Below, piece by piece: positions 63,626-64,000 of a stretch of 64,000 bases of DNA; the stretch's first letter is position 1; each line of letters starts with the position of its first letter. This DNA comes from Rhodanobacteraceae bacterium. GTDB lineage: Bacteria > Pseudomonadota > Gammaproteobacteria > Xanthomonadales > Rhodanobacteraceae. The position numbers and the translations under genes were made by a program. Below the pieces are notes generated by a model. The model was given only the letters and a program-made list of their open reading frames with translations. It was not told the origin of the DNA and searched no databases. The DNA lies in contig CP126120.1 of NCBI GenBank assembly GCA_030123585.1, forward strand, positions 3,225,001 through 3,289,000. Reading direction: 5' to 3'.

Positions 63626-64000
63626 ATGAATCATTCGATGTTCCAGATGGTCTGCTTCGTGGCGTTCGCCGTGGTCGCGGTGGGCGCCGCGCTGGCGGTG
63701 GTGTCGGTGAAGAACACCGTGCACGGCGTGCTGGCGCTGGTGCTGACGTTCTTCTCCGCCGCCTGCCTGTGGATGCTGGCCGAAGCCGAGTTCCTCGCGC
63801 TGGCGCTGGTGGTGGTGTACGTCGGCGCGGTGATGGTGCTGTTCCTGTTCGTGGTGATGATGCTGGACATCGACCTCGAACCGATGCGCGAAGGCTTCAT
63901 CAAGTACCTGCCGGTCGGGATCGGCGCCGCGGTGATCATGCTGGTCGAGATGCTCGGGATCATCGGCGTCAGGACCTTGGCCGTGCAGGCCGGGCCGAAT
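63626..64000 (+). CDS. nuoJ: NADH-quinone oxidoreductase subunit J, 5' part
   Basis: The first 125 codons of nuoJ run off the right edge; the frame is open throughout. Visible membrane segments are FVAFAVVAVGAALAVVS, VLALVLTFFSAACLWMLAEA and FLALALVVVYVGAVMVLFLF; the EAEFLALALVVVYVGAVMVL block and VVMMLDID are diagnostic of NuoJ. The ATG lies 5 nt after the nuoI stop codon. Confidence 0.93.
   Translation, partial: MNHSMFQMVCFVAFAVVAVGAALAVVSVKNTVHGVLALVLTFFSAACLWMLAEAEFLALALVVVYVGAVMVLFLFVVMMLDIDLEPMREGFIKYLPVGIGAAVIMLVEMLGIIGVRTLAVQAGPN

Overview
The window is high-GC chromosomal DNA from a gammaproteobacterium, most likely order Lysobacterales (Xanthomonadales) and plausibly Rhodanobacteraceae. 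The basis is gene content and order: a regulatory PTS with HPr kinase (hprK) next to rapZ and rpoN, a fused cysNC, separate nuoC and nuoD, amgK-murU, and tpiA-secG-tRNA-Leu-nuo. The species is not identified. Almost all of it is core housekeeping sequence. I see no prophage, insertion sequence, CRISPR array or integron. What is unusual is the density of small interspersed repeats, several of which supply part of a gene's coding sequence.

Layout. 1-5.5 kb: the end of a PIN-domain toxin, two tandem membrane-anchored TPR proteins, a chimeric pseudogene and an APC permease. 5.5-13.98 kb: folP-glmM, sodB (minus strand), grxD, a yciK-like SDR, marC, ppnN, mutL. 14-17.4 kb: DUF1684 protein, FKBP isomerase, then DUF1289-nudL-sseA overlapping by 4 nt each. 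17.6-25.4 kb: a PagL-like outer-membrane protein divergent from a MarR regulator, then a NodT/EmrA/EmrB efflux set with a tandem second EmrB, and an unrecognised 116-residue protein with an internal duplication. 25.7-28.1 kb (minus): enoyl-CoA isomerase-like protein and a DUF4139 protein.

28.1-38.5 kb (minus) reads kdsD-kdsC-lptC-lptA-lptB-rpoN-hpf-hprK-rapZ-EIIA(Man)-ptsH-ptsI: Kdo synthesis, LPS transport, sigma-54 and a PTS phosphorelay with no sugar permease in view. 38.7-40.2 kb: ibaG-murA. 40.2-49 kb: a secreted beta-propeller, DUF3108, purM-purN (minus), DUF2066, a CDP-alcohol transferase, PerM and hda (plus), and amgK-murU peptidoglycan recycling (minus). 49-52 kb: cysD-cysNC sulfate activation. 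52.2-54.7 kb: an SDR, tpiA, secG, tRNA-Leu(GAG). 54.7 kb to the end: nuoA to nuoJ of respiratory complex I, with nuoJ cut by the window edge.

Repeats. Recurring families are: (i) REP/REPIN-like palindromes with the core TGTAGGAGCG; (ii) a 113-141 nt element in three copies, each starting 0-4 nt after a stop codon in the same orientation; (iii) inverted pairs of short tandem arrays (GGGAATCG/GGGACTCG type and GCGGATTGAC type); (iv) CCCCTCTCC-type hairpins; (v) CGTCATTCC-type inverted repeats. Repeats appear to provide the N-terminus of GlmM, the last residues of MurU, the stop codon of the DUF4139 protein and an in-frame segment inside NuoG. All names rest on recognition of motifs and neighbours by eye; no database search was run.
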